Source of the DNA: Virgisporangium aurantiacum
GTDB lineage: Bacteria; Actinomycetota; Actinomycetes; Mycobacteriales; Micromonosporaceae
Assembly: GCF_016863635.1 (NCBI RefSeq)
Contig: NZ_BOPG01000017.1
Location: forward strand, 109,506-173,505
Direction of reading: 5' to 3'
DNA length: 64,000 nucleotides
Shown here: positions 26,056 through 34,604 of the stretch, in pieces
Position numbering within the stretch: the stretch's first letter is position 1
Layout of the letters: each line of letters begins with the position of its first letter
The notes under the pieces: generated by a model
Told to the model about the DNA's origin: nothing
Database searches by the model: none
What the model saw: only the letters and a program-made list of their open reading frames with translations
Made by a program: the position numbers and the translations under genes

Positions 26056-28505
26056 AGCACGTGTCGACCGCCCGTGGTCACCACGTGGATCTCCCGCCCA
26101 CGGTTGGTGTCCACTGTGGAGTACCGGACCGGGCGACCGTCGAGGGTCACCCGGTCGACGGACGCGCCCGCGGGGAGCACCGCTCCGATCGTCACCTCGA
26201 CTCTGACCCGGACGTCGACCGCGACCTTCACCGCGCGCCCGGACCGCGACACCTCGACGTCGGCGGAGCCGTTGCCGAGCCGGATGTCCCGCCCGGTGAC
26301 GCCGACCCGGCCGTCCGGAACGATGCTCACCTTTCCGCGACCGAGATCCGGGTCGACGCCGAGGTACTGGTGCACCACCGGCCAGAGGACGCCGTACGCG
26401 CCCCACGCCTGCAGCACGCTCGACCGGGTGAGGAAGCTCTGGTCGATGTTCGCGACGAAGTCCGGCGACGGCGCGATCTCCGGCATCGCACCGGGCAGTT
26501 CCCACACGGCCGGATCGAGTTGGACGCGCGCGTTTCCGGTGGTGTACCGGCGTTGTGCGTCGAGCCGGCCGTAGTTGCCTTCCGCCACGGCCATCACGGC
26601 GGTGTTGAGCGAGAACGTCGAGCGCTCCGACGGCACGGTCGACACCACCGGATCGCAGGCGGGGCCCGGGTTTCCGGCCGGTGCGCTGGTCGGACCCGTA
26701 CCGGTGTGGAACAGCCCGAACTCGCCCGTGTAGCAGGGCCTCTCGCGTTGTTCGAGCGCCGGCAGGGCGTGCTCCTTCGTGGCGAGGCCGGTCTCCATCG
26801 GGGTCAGGCCGGTCCAGTGCCGCTGGAACGTGCCGTACGAGTCGGCGTAGGAGATCCCGGCCGGGAACCACCACTCGCGCTCGAACCGTTGCAACCGGCT
26901 CTGCGCCTGCGCCGTCGCCCAGCGCTCGGTGTCGCGGTCGCCGCGGCCGTTCGCCAGGTCGGCGAGGTCGCGCAGGCCGCGGATCGTGTACACGGCGACG
27001 TCGAGCTTCTCCTCGGCCATCCCCGGGCGCTCCACGTTGCCCAGCCCCTCCGGCCAGCCGTCGCCGTCGGCGTCGAGCGAGAGCACATGCCGCATCGCGC
27101 GCACGCTGAAGTCGTACATCTCGTCGCGGAAGCGGTCGTCGCCGGACCACCGCCACAGCAACGCGACCGCGCTCGGGAACTTCGCCGACTCGTCGGTGTT
27201 CCCCGCGTCGGCGTTGGCGCCGAAGTACACCTGGCCGTCCGGCGTCACCTCGTGCACCACCTTGCCGGAGCGCGCGTTCACGAGGTCGCTGATGTCGCGC
27301 AGCGCGCGCAGATGGTCCTTCGCGGTCTCGAACTGGCCGGCGGCCGCCGCCGCGAACGCCGTGTACTCGCCGTCGGTCGCGAAGATCCAGGGGTAGTCCG
27401 GCCAGCCGGCGCCGAACCAGGTCGCGCTCCGCACCGTGCCCACGGGCGGCGGATTCTCGCGGCCCTCGTGGCTGGCGAACACGTCGAGATCGCGGGCCTG
27501 CTGCACGGAGTCGGCCAGGTTCTGCTTCGACCACTCGACGCTGCGCGCCAGCAACGGGTCGCCGGGGATCTCCACCCGGGTCCGTCCGGCGATCGCCTTC
27601 CGGGCCGCGGCCTTGTCGCGCAGGGCCTTCGCGGGGTCGCGCAGGGCGGTCGCGAGTTCGGCGTAGGCGGGACGCACACCGGCGTCGCCGCCCGCGACGG
27701 CGAACCAGATGTCCCGACCGGTCCGCGGAATGTCCACCGTGTACGTCAGCTCCCCGCCGGTCCCCTTGCCGTACGGGCCGTCGTCGCAGCGCGGCGGGGT
27801 GGGATCCGTGGCCGGGCAGACCACCGGCGGCTCCTGCGGGCCGCGCATGCCGGCGCCGAGGCGGTGGCCGTCGGGGCGCTCGCTGGAGCCGACCACCGCG
27901 GTATATCCGCCGTCGCGGAACAGCAGGTTCCGGCCGTCGAACGCGCCGGTGTCGGGTCGGTTGGTGTCGCCGGCGTTCGGGGTGGTCCAGCCCCACGGGT
28001 ACGCGGCGAGCAGTTCCGAGTGGGCCTGCGCGGTGAGCGTCACCGTCCGCGCCGGTCCCCGGAACCGGAGCCGGACGAGGGCGGCCCGCTGGCCGTCGGG
28101 CGACACGTCGGTGCGTTCGATGCCGTCACCGACGACCGTGGTCGTGTAGCCGGGCCCGGCGGTGAACCGCGACGCCGTGAGCCACCGGCCGTCGACGGCG
28201 AACCAGATGCCGTCGAGCAGCTTGACCGGCGGCGTCCAGAAGCCGCCCATCTCGCCGCGGATGTGCCAGCCGGTGGCGGGGTAGCTGCCGTCGGCGGCAC
28301 CGACCTGGTACATCCGGTCGCCGGAGACGACCGTGCGGCGGTCCGGCAACCGCCGGGTCTCCGACAGTTCGCCCGGCCCGGCCGGGCCGGCTTGGTTTGC
28401 CGGGCTTGCCGGGCTTACCGGGCTTGCCGGGCTTGCTTTGGCCGCGACGGGCATCAGGCTGACGACGGTGGCGACGATCGTGGCGATGACCAGGTGACGA
28501 CGCAT
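26028..28505 (-). CDS. Secreted six-hairpin (alpha/alpha)6 glycosidase, debranching-enzyme-like
   Basis: This is an 825-aa exported protein. A Sec signal peptide ends near residue 25, followed by a low-complexity linker SPASPVSPASPANQAGPAGPG. An N-terminal beta-sandwich is followed by an (alpha/alpha)6 barrel at about 300-730. The segments WFGAGWPDYPWIFATDGEYTAF, DADGDGWPEGLGNVERPGM and EEKLDVAVYTIRGL resemble amylo-1,6-glucosidase-like and other six-hairpin hydrolases. The Asp in TDGEY and the Glu in the PEG segment are candidate catalytic acids. A C-terminal beta domain closes the protein. I cannot assign a GH family or substrate with certainty. It is convergent with the P450. Confidence 0.68.
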   Translation of the reverse strand: MRRHLVIATIVATVVSLMPVAAKASPASPVSPASPANQAGPAGPGELSETRRLPDRRTVVSGDRMYQVGAADGSYPATGWHIRGEMGGFWTPPVKLLDGIWFAVDGRWLTASRFTAGPGYTTTVVGDGIERTDVSPDGQRAALVRLRFRGPARTVTLTAQAHSELLAAYPWGWTTPNAGDTNRPDTGAFDGRNLLFRDGGYTAVVGSSERPDGHRLGAGMRGPQEPPVVCPATDPTPPRCDDGPYGKGTGGELTYTVDIPRTGRDIWFAVAGGDAGVRPAYAELATALRDPAKALRDKAAARKAIAGRTRVEIPGDPLLARSVEWSKQNLADSVQQARDLDVFASHEGRENPPPVGTVRSATWFGAGWPDYPWIFATDGEYTAFAAAAAGQFETAKDHLRALRDISDLVNARSGKVVHEVTPDGQVYFGANADAGNTDESAKFPSAVALLWRWSGDDRFRDEMYDFSVRAMRHVLSLDADGDGWPEGLGNVERPGMAEEKLDVAVYTIRGLRDLADLANGRGDRDTERWATAQAQSRLQRFEREWWFPAGISYADSYGTFQRHWTGLTPMETGLATKEHALPALEQRERPCYTGEFGLFHTGTGPTSAPAGNPGPACDPVVSTVPSERSTFSLNTAVMAVAEGNYGRLDAQRRYTTGNARVQLDPAVWELPGAMPEIAPSPDFVANIDQSFLTRSSVLQAWGAYGVLWPVVHQYLGVDPDLGRGKVSIVPDGRVGVTGRDIRLGNGSADVEVSRSGRAVKVAVDVRVRVEVTIGAVLPAGASVDRVTLDGRPVRYSTVDTNRGREIHVVTTGGRHVLQVVTGTAR
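28385..28440. repeat. Short tandem repeat encoding the SPxSP linker
   Basis: A 9-bp unit close to CCGGGCTTG recurs about six times in the minus-strand glycosidase gene, just after the signal peptide. It encodes ASP/VSP steps of an extracellular linker. It stays in frame. Confidence 0.6.
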
Positions 28506-28623
28506 GACAGCTCCTCGGCGGGTCGGCGCTGACTGCCGGTCTCAGATTCATCCCGATCGACGGATCCCGCAACTTCAGGGGGCAGACGTTTGCAGGTCGC
28601 CGGCTTGAGGGCAGTCTGGGAGC

Positions 28624-29901
28624 ATGACCGGCCAGGCCGACGTCAAATGGATCTGGATGGCCGTGGCACTCGTCGTCGTCGCGGTGCCGGTTCTCACGGT
28701 GCTCTTCAACCGGGAGATCCGCATCCTGCAGCAGCGGCTCTCCCGGTTGGCGGACGAGCCGCCGAAGACGCCTGTCCAGCCCGACGACCGGCTCCTCGAC
28801 GTCCTCCGCGCGCTGAGCGCCATGCGTCCGGCCGAGCCCGAGTTCACCGAGGTCTACCGCCTGGCGCCGCCCGTTCCCGCCGGCCCCGAGGCGACCGAGC
28901 GGTACGCCGTCAACATCGACCTGGTCTGGATTCCCGATCCCCGGCTCGCCGACCCGCACGGGCGGCTGTTGCTGCGACGCACCGTCCACCCGCGCTGGCC
29001 GGCGCTCGACGGCGCACCCGTGTCCGGGTTCTGGATCAGCGACCCGCTTTCGGAGGACGCGCTGCTCACGGCCCGGCCGTCCACGGCCGACGGCGCCTGG
29101 GAGCGGATCGTGCTCGGGCGGCCCGTGCCCGCCGTCCACACGCCCGTCCCCCTGCACCCGCCCACGGACGGTGACCGGCGCGAACTGCGTGCCCTGCTCG
29201 GCCGCCCGGCGCCGGAGGCGTCGCCCGAGCGGAAGACCCGGCCGCTGCTCGACCTCGACGCCACCGTGCGCGTCGCCGCCACCGGCACATACGTCGAGCG
29301 GGTGCGGCTCGGCTGGGCGGCGTCCGATGTATTCACCCTCGCGGTGCGACCGGTGCTCGACCCGGCGCTGGCCGCGCTCGCCAGGATCGCCGGGCATCCG
29401 GAGGCGCCGGTGCCGGCGGGCGGGCACGAGCGGTCGTCCCGGCGCAGCCACTGGTACCGCGAGGCGGAACTGACCCGGGCCGTGTTCGCCGACCTGGAAC
29501 GGCGCGACGCCCTCGAGGAGCCCGCCGAGGTCACCGTCACGCGATACATCGGACGATTCAACGGCGTGCTGCCTGAGCGCGTCCCGGAGAATTGGCAGCC
29601 CGATTTCCTGGAGGTTCGCGCGGTCGGTGCGTTCGGCCGGTTCCTGGGCGGCCTGGTGGTGGTGCGGTCCGCGGGTGAGACGAACCTGCTGACCCGCGCC
29701 CGCGGCGGCGCGGCGCTCCTGCGCGACCCCGAGACCGCCCGCGCCCTGGCCGAGGCCACCGGCGGCGACCACGACGTCGTCACCCTTCAGGGTCTTCTCC
29801 GCGCGATCGCCGATGATCTTCCCACGGACTGGAAGGACGGCCGTGACCTGGATCTCGACCCCGTCGGCCCGGTGACCGCGGTGAAGATCGACGCCCGCTG
29901 A
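28624..29901 (+). CDS. Membrane-anchored protein of unknown function
   Basis: This is a 425-aa protein with an N-terminal membrane helix (residues 11-28, MAVALVVVAVPVLTVLF), a short coiled segment (REIRILQQRLSRLADE) and a soluble remainder rich in charged and proline residues. The C-terminal third contains VRAVGAFGRFLGGLVVVRSAGETNLLTRARGGAALLRDPETARALAE. I do not recognise a family and no catalytic motif stands out. It starts 118 bases from the divergent secreted glycosidase. It precedes the sortase pair but is separated from it by 74 bases, so shared function is uncertain. Confidence 0.6.
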   Translation: MTGQADVKWIWMAVALVVVAVPVLTVLFNREIRILQQRLSRLADEPPKTPVQPDDRLLDVLRALSAMRPAEPEFTEVYRLAPPVPAGPEATERYAVNIDLVWIPDPRLADPHGRLLLRRTVHPRWPALDGAPVSGFWISDPLSEDALLTARPSTADGAWERIVLGRPVPAVHTPVPLHPPTDGDRRELRALLGRPAPEASPERKTRPLLDLDATVRVAATGTYVERVRLGWAASDVFTLAVRPVLDPALAALARIAGHPEAPVPAGGHERSSRRSHWYREAELTRAVFADLERRDALEEPAEVTVTRYIGRFNGVLPERVPENWQPDFLEVRAVGAFGRFLGGLVVVRSAGETNLLTRARGGAALLRDPETARALAEATGGDHDVVTLQGLLRAIADDLPTDWKDGRDLDLDPVGPVTAVKIDAR

Positions 29902-29975
29902 CGGGGTGTGCCGTTGCGATCGGCTGGGTACCCTGCGTGGCACGACCAGCGTCGATGCCGACGGGAGCCGCGCCG

Positions 29976-30560
29976 ATGAGTGACCGGGCCGCCCATGCCA
30001 GGGGACCGTCCAATATCAATCGGGCGGCCGCCGTGGCGGCGTCCGTCGTACTTGTCTTTCTCGTCCTCCTGCTCGCCGCCTACTGCGCCACCTCCGACGA
30101 CGACAACCAGGGCGGCGGACCGGCGCCCGGCCCGACATCGTCGGGTTCGGGTTCGGCCGCGTCCGGCAGCTCCGGCGCGACGTCGCCGCCGGGCGGCGGC
30201 ACGTCTACCCAGCGTGCGCCGGGTGCCGGCACCGGCACGCCGGCTCCCGGCGGCACCGGCACGGCCGCTCCCGGTAACCCCGGCGGCACCGGCACGGCGG
30301 CACCCGGTGGCGCCGGTACGACGGCGCCGGGCGGCGGCACCGGCACGGGCGCGGCTGCACCCGGCGGCAACGGCAACGGCGGCGGCACCGGCACCACCAG
30401 CCCGGGGGCCGGCTCCACCCCCAGCGGCGCCCCCCGCACCGGTGGCGGCAGCGGCGGTGGCGTCCGCAACCCGCTGCTGCTCGCGGGCGGCATCGTGCTC
30501 CTGCTGGCGGCGGCGGTCCTGCTGCTCGTCCGCGTCTGGCCGTCGGTCCCCCGCGGATGA
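29976..30560 (+). CDS. Gly/Thr/Pro-rich surface-stalk protein, probable sortase substrate
   Basis: This is a 194-aa protein from the ATG at 29976, with GGGAG about 8 bases upstream. It has an N-terminal hydrophobic segment (AAAVAASVVLVFLVLLLAAYC). A roughly 100-residue extracellular stretch of GTGTAAPGG-type repeats follows, then the motif APRTG. After a Gly-rich spacer comes a C-terminal membrane helix (LLLAGGIVLLLAAAVLLLV) and a short basic tail. APRTG plus helix plus basic tail is the layout of a sortase sorting signal, in a variant form. Its stop overlaps the sortase start by ATGA, which supports an enzyme-substrate pair. Confidence 0.65.
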   Translation: MSDRAAHARGPSNINRAAAVAASVVLVFLVLLLAAYCATSDDDNQGGGPAPGPTSSGSGSAASGSSGATSPPGGGTSTQRAPGAGTGTPAPGGTGTAAPGNPGGTGTAAPGGAGTTAPGGGTGTGAAAPGGNGNGGGTGTTSPGAGSTPSGAPRTGGGSGGGVRNPLLLAGGIVLLLAAAVLLLVRVWPSVPRG

Positions 30561-31327
30561 TCCTCGACCGGCGACGGCTTGCGCTCGACGCGCTGACCGT
30601 GCTGCTCGCCGCCGCCGGCGTCACCCTGGTGGTGATCGGCGGGGGTCCACCGGTGCGGCCCGAACGCGCCGATGTCGCAAGCGCCGGCGCGGCTCCCGCC
30701 GGCGCGCCCCCCGCCGGCACCGGCACGCCTTCCGCGGGCGCGCCGAATGCGGCCGGGGCCGGCACGCCGGCGGATTCCGCGCCGCCACCACCACCCGGGC
30801 CACCCGCACCCGCGGCCGCCGCGCCGGCCACCTCCGGCTTCGACGGGTTCGGACCCGCGCCGCTCGGCCGCTCCACGCCCGTCCGCCTGACGATCCCCGC
30901 CATCGGCGTCGACACGCCCCTGCTCGAACTCGGCCTCCACGCCGACGGCACCATCGAGACCCCGCCGGTCGCCGGCGGCGCGCCGGCCGGCTGGTACCGG
31001 AACCTCGCGTCGCCCGGCGAGGTGGGGCCGGCGGTGGTGCTCGGGCACGTCGACTCCGCCCGGGACGGCCCGGCCGTCTTCTTCCGGCTGCGCGAACTGC
31101 GGGCCGGTGACCGGGTCGCGGTCAAGCGGGCCGACGGCCGGACGGCGGTGTTCACGGTCGACCGGGTCGCCGAGTACGCGAAGGCGGCGTTCCCCACCGC
31201 CGAGGTCTACGGCAGCCTCGACCACTCCGGGCTGCGGCTGGTGACGTGCGGCGGCGAGTTCGACCGGTACCGCCGCGAGTACAAGGGCAACGTGATCGCG
31301 TTCGCCAGCCTCAGCTCCGTGGCGTGA
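30557..31327 (+). CDS. Class F sortase
   Basis: This is a 256-aa membrane-anchored transpeptidase. An N-terminal helix (ALTVLLAAAGVTLVVIGGG) is followed by a Pro/Ala-rich stalk of about 70 residues and a sortase domain. The catalytic triad can be read as His164 in LGHVDS, Cys231 in VTCGG, and an Arg in FDRYRREY (237-240). Class F enzymes are typical of actinobacteria; the class A TLxTC motif is here LVTC. The gene is coupled to a stalk protein carrying an APRTG-type sorting signal. It probably attaches that protein to cell-wall peptide or makes a stalk. Confidence 0.85.
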   Translation: MILDRRRLALDALTVLLAAAGVTLVVIGGGPPVRPERADVASAGAAPAGAPPAGTGTPSAGAPNAAGAGTPADSAPPPPPGPPAPAAAAPATSGFDGFGPAPLGRSTPVRLTIPAIGVDTPLLELGLHADGTIETPPVAGGAPAGWYRNLASPGEVGPAVVLGHVDSARDGPAVFFRLRELRAGDRVAVKRADGRTAVFTVDRVAEYAKAAFPTAEVYGSLDHSGLRLVTCGGEFDRYRREYKGNVIAFASLSSVA

Positions 31328-32081
31328 GGGGCAGCCAGTCGAGAACGGTGCGGATCTCGTCGTCCCAGAACTGCCATTCGTGTTCGCCCGGCCGGAAGTC
31401 GACGGTGAGCGGCACGCCCGCCTTCTCCGCCGCCCCGACGAACCGTTGGTTGGCCGCGAACAGGTGATCCTCGGTGCCGCAGCTGACGTGCAGCGCCGGC
31501 AGGCTCGCCGGGTCGGCCGCCTCGACCAGCGCGAACAGGTCCTCGTCGGGGGCGATCGGGCCGCCGTGCACGCGCTCGAACAGCGCCGACCGGTCGGACC
31601 GCCGCGACAGGTCGACCACGTCGACCGCGCCCGACATGCTCGCCGCCGCCGCGAACCGCTCCGGCTGGCGCAGCGCCCACTTGAACGCGCCGTACCCGCC
31701 CATCGACAGGCCGGCCACGTACGTGTCCGCGCGCCGGGCCGACACCCGGAAGAACTCGCCGACCAGCGCCGGCAACTCGTCGCTGAGGAACGCCCAGAAT
31801 CGGCCGCCGTGCCTCTCGTCGGTGTAGAAGCTGCGGTGCACGGCCGGCATCACGACCGCGAGGCCGAGCGGCGCCGCGTACCGCTCGATCGACGTGCGTC
31901 GCTGCCAGATGGTGTGGTCGTCGCTGAGACCGTGCAGCAGGTACAGCACCGGCGCGCCGTGCTCGCCGGCCGCCGCGCCCGTCATGCCGATCTGCGTCCG
32001 GGTCTGCTGCGGCAGGAGCACGGTCATCGACGTGCTGAGCTCGAGCGTCTCCGAGTAGAAGTCACAGTGGATCAGCGCCAT
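31311..32081 (-). CDS. Esterase D / S-formylglutathione-hydrolase-like esterase
   Basis: This is a 256-aa alpha/beta hydrolase of the putative esterase family, from the ATG at 32081 (MALIHCDFYSETL). The nucleophile Ser is in AGLSMGGYGAFKWAL. The oxyanion region is LYLLHGLSDDHTIW, and the His is probably in PGEHEWQFWDDE. Relatives include acetyl-xylan and feruloyl esterases and S-formylglutathione hydrolases. The absence of a signal peptide favours an intracellular ester substrate. It overlaps the sortase 3' end by 17 bases and lies 25 bases after the start of the ABC permease stop on the same strand. Confidence 0.83.
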   Translation of the reverse strand: MALIHCDFYSETLELSTSMTVLLPQQTRTQIGMTGAAAGEHGAPVLYLLHGLSDDHTIWQRRTSIERYAAPLGLAVVMPAVHRSFYTDERHGGRFWAFLSDELPALVGEFFRVSARRADTYVAGLSMGGYGAFKWALRQPERFAAAASMSGAVDVVDLSRRSDRSALFERVHGGPIAPDEDLFALVEAADPASLPALHVSCGTEDHLFAANQRFVGAAEKAGVPLTVDFRPGEHEWQFWDDEIRTVLDWLPLTPRS

Positions 32082-32106
32082 GAAGGTCAGGCTATCCGCC
32101 GGCGCT

Positions 32107-33300
32107 TCAGGATCCGCGGAGCGCGCTGAACAGTTTGATCTTCGCACCCGTGCGCAGCACCGCGTTGCGGTACACCCGGCCGGCGAACCAGGCCAGCGCG
32201 GCGATCGTCAGCACCGTCAACCCGAGCGCCAGCGCGATCTCCCACGCCGGCGCCACGTTCAACGCGATCCGCATCGGCATGAGCATCGGCGCGAAGAACG
32301 GGATGACCGAGAGCAGCGCGATCAACTCGTTGTCGGGGTCGGCCGGCAGGATCGTGATGCCGGCGATGTACGGCAGCACGATCAGCATGATGGCCGGAGC
32401 GGTCGCGCCGCCGACGTCCTCCTGACGCGAGACCAGCGCGCCCAGCGACGCGAACACCAGCGCGTACATCAGGTAGCCGAGCAGGAACCAGACCACCGCC
32501 CACGCCGCCAGGCCGCTGGCGATCGACGACGGGAACGTGTACGCGTCGGTGAGGAACCCGGCCGCCACGCCGACGCCGACGGTCAGCACCATCTGCCCGA
32601 GCCCGACGACGCCGATGCCGAGCACCTTGCCGACCAGGAGCTGCCACGGCCGGATCGTGGTGAGCAGCAGTTCGACGATGCGGTTCGCCTTCTCCTCGAC
32701 CACGCCCTGCGCGACGGTGGTGCCGTACATGAGGATCGCGATGTACACGAAGACGCCGACCATGATGCCGAGCAGGATGCGCGCGGCCTGGTGGTCGCGC
32801 GGCGGCTCCAGCGTCTGCACGTCGAACGCGGCCGCGGCGACCGCGGCGTTGACGGCGGCCGGATCCGCGCCCGCGCGCTGGATCTGGTCGTCGAGCGCGA
32901 TCTGCCGGGCGAGCACGGTGAACACGGTGCGCAGGTCGTCCGGCAGGTCATCCTTGACGATCACCCGCTGGTCGAGGGGGCCGCCGGTGACCACCGCGTC
33001 GAGGTCGCCGTCGCGGACCAGCCGTTCGGCGTCCGCCTCGTCGACCCTGCTGGTGGTGACCTTCTCGCCGACCGCGGCGGCGATCGATTGGAACGGCGCC
33101 ATGAGCGGTTCCGTCGACGGCGTGAAGCCGACCTTGCTGCTGCTGTCACTGCCACTGATCAGCTTCGCGACGACCACGAACGCCACCACCACGAGCACCA
33201 TCGCGATGCTGGTGACCTTGAACGCCTTCGAGGCGACGCGGGTGCGGATCTCCCGCCCGGCCACCAGCCGCACAGCGGCCTGCGAACTCAGGGGACTCAC
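32107..33300 (-). CDS. ABC-2 type permease, NatB-like
   Basis: This is a 397-aa permease with one N-terminal helix, an extracellular domain of about 150 residues and five further helices. That is the layout of NatB/YhaP-type ABC-2 permeases. The start is a GTG at 33300 overlapping the ATPase stop (GTGA). The segment YGTTVAQGVVEEKANRIVELLLTTIRPWQLLVGKVLG is a strong family marker. Together with the ATPase it should export sodium ions, peptides or antibiotics; the substrate is unknown. Confidence 0.88.
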   Translation of the reverse strand: MSPLSSQAAVRLVAGREIRTRVASKAFKVTSIAMVLVVVAFVVVAKLISGSDSSSKVGFTPSTEPLMAPFQSIAAAVGEKVTTSRVDEADAERLVRDGDLDAVVTGGPLDQRVIVKDDLPDDLRTVFTVLARQIALDDQIQRAGADPAAVNAAVAAAAFDVQTLEPPRDHQAARILLGIMVGVFVYIAILMYGTTVAQGVVEEKANRIVELLLTTIRPWQLLVGKVLGIGVVGLGQMVLTVGVGVAAGFLTDAYTFPSSIASGLAAWAVVWFLLGYLMYALVFASLGALVSRQEDVGGATAPAIMLIVLPYIAGITILPADPDNELIALLSVIPFFAPMLMPMRIALNVAPAWEIALALGLTVLTIAALAWFAGRVYRNAVLRTGAKIKLFSALRGS

Positions 33301-34199
33301 GGGGACGCCTCACTCACCACGTCGCGGAACAGGTCGGTCAACGAGGGCCGCCGGTCACCGAAGCCACGCACCGGTCCGGCCGCCAGCGCGGCGCGCAGCA
33401 CCGCCTGGTCGTCGGCGCCGTCGGTGAGTTCCAGCTCCGTACGGCCGTTGTCGGACGCGAGGACGCGCACCCCGGCGAGCCCGGCGGTCCACCGCGACGC
33501 GGGCTGCGCCCCCTCGACCACGAGCCGCCGCGGGCCGGCGGCCCGCAACTCGTCGACCCGGCCGACGACCACCATCCGTCCACTTCGGACGATCCCGACC
33601 CGGTCGCACAGCCGCTCCACGAGGTCGAGCTGGTGCGAGGAGAACACCACCGGTATCCCCTCGGTGGCCTTCTCCCGCAGCACCTCGCTCATCACGTCGA
33701 CGGCCACCGGGTCGAGCCCGGAGAACGGCTCGTCGAGGACGAGGATGCGCGGGTCGTGCACGAGCGAGGCGGCGAGCTGGACCCGCTGCTGGTTGCCCAG
33801 GCTCAGCTTCTGCACCTCGTCGTCGCGGCGGGCGGTCACCCCGAGCCGGTCGAGCCACCGGTCGGTCGACGCCCGGGCGTCCGATGTGGACATGCCGTGC
33901 AGCCGGGCCAGGTAGACGAGCTGGTCGCGGACCTTCATGCGCGGGTACAGGCCGCGCTCCTCGGGCATGTACCCGATCTGGCGACGGGTGTCGAGCGTGA
34001 GCGGCCGGCCCTCCCAGTGCACCTCACCGGCGTCGGGTTCGAGCACCCCCAGCACGACCCGCATCGCGGTGGTCTTCCCGGCACCGTTGCTGCCGACGAA
34101 CCCGAGAAGTTCGCCCGCGCGGACGTCGAACGTCATGTCGTCGAGGGCGACCACGTCGCCGAAGCGTTTCGACAGGTGTGAGATCTCGAGTGTGCCCAT
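33297..34199 (-). CDS. ABC transporter ATP-binding protein, NatA-like
   Basis: This is a 300-aa ATPase from the ATG at 34199. Walker A is GSNGAGKTT, the signature is LSLGNQQRVQLAASL and Walker B is ILVLDEPFSGLDP, with His in FSSHQLDLVERL. A signature starting LSLGN rather than LSGGQ is characteristic of the NatA/YhaQ group. The C-terminal part has the DUF4162-like accessory domain common there. It is coupled to the NatB-like permease. The upstream frame extension to 34430 runs into an inverted repeat and is not coding. Confidence 0.9.
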   Translation of the reverse strand: MGTLEISHLSKRFGDVVALDDMTFDVRAGELLGFVGSNGAGKTTAMRVVLGVLEPDAGEVHWEGRPLTLDTRRQIGYMPEERGLYPRMKVRDQLVYLARLHGMSTSDARASTDRWLDRLGVTARRDDEVQKLSLGNQQRVQLAASLVHDPRILVLDEPFSGLDPVAVDVMSEVLREKATEGIPVVFSSHQLDLVERLCDRVGIVRSGRMVVVGRVDELRAAGPRRLVVEGAQPASRWTAGLAGVRVLASDNGRTELELTDGADDQAVLRAALAAGPVRGFGDRRPSLTDLFRDVVSEASP

Positions 34200-34363
34200 C
34201 ACCGGACATTCAACCTTTTGTCCGGCGCCGACGCGTCGGCTTTGAGGAGGCGCGCCGCGTCGGCACTGAGGACGAGCCGCCTCACACCGGAGAACGAGGG
34301 ACACCTTCCCTAACGGGCGACGGCGGCTGCCGCCGCCATAGTTCGCGGTCAGGGTTCCAGGGC

Positions 34364-34446
34364 TCCATGATCGAAAGCGGTGCGACGTTTCTGCTGTCCC
34401 GTGTCTGATTTGTCCGCGAAAACGTCGCACCGCTTTGGATCATGGA
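34364..34446. repeat. Long intergenic inverted repeat, 27-bp arms
   Basis: Arms of 27 bp (34364-34390 and 34420-34446) match at 26 positions around a 29-base loop. The outer part contains CATGATC. Short GTTCC/GGAAC matches extend the pairing further out. It lies in the 405-bp gap (34200-34604) between the divergent start of the NatA-like gene and the end of the large secreted protein gene. The rest of the gap contains only the terminator listed next. Confidence 0.8.
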
Positions 34447-34551
34447 CGCGGAACTCTGATCTCGAAGGCTGTCTGGCACCGCGCCCACCCGCCGCGACAA
34501 ACGACGCTCGATCTACCGCCGCGGGAACCGGTAGGCGGCCGGCGAGCACGG

Positions 34552-34586
34552 GCGACGGCGGCCACAGGAGCTGTGGCCGCCGTCGC
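34552..34586 (-). terminator. Hairpin terminator after the large secreted protein
   Basis: Perfect 16-bp arms (34552-34567 and 34571-34586) close a 3-base loop. The hairpin lies 18 bases past the stop of the minus-strand gene. It is very stable and lacks a U-run. Confidence 0.82.
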
Positions 34587-34604
34587 TCGGGGGCGGGGCG
34601 ATGC

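Noticed and set aside
24964..27996. 1010-aa open frame on the minus strand
   Set aside because: It crosses the secreted glycosidase in another frame and the P450 in antisense, with no recognisable motif.
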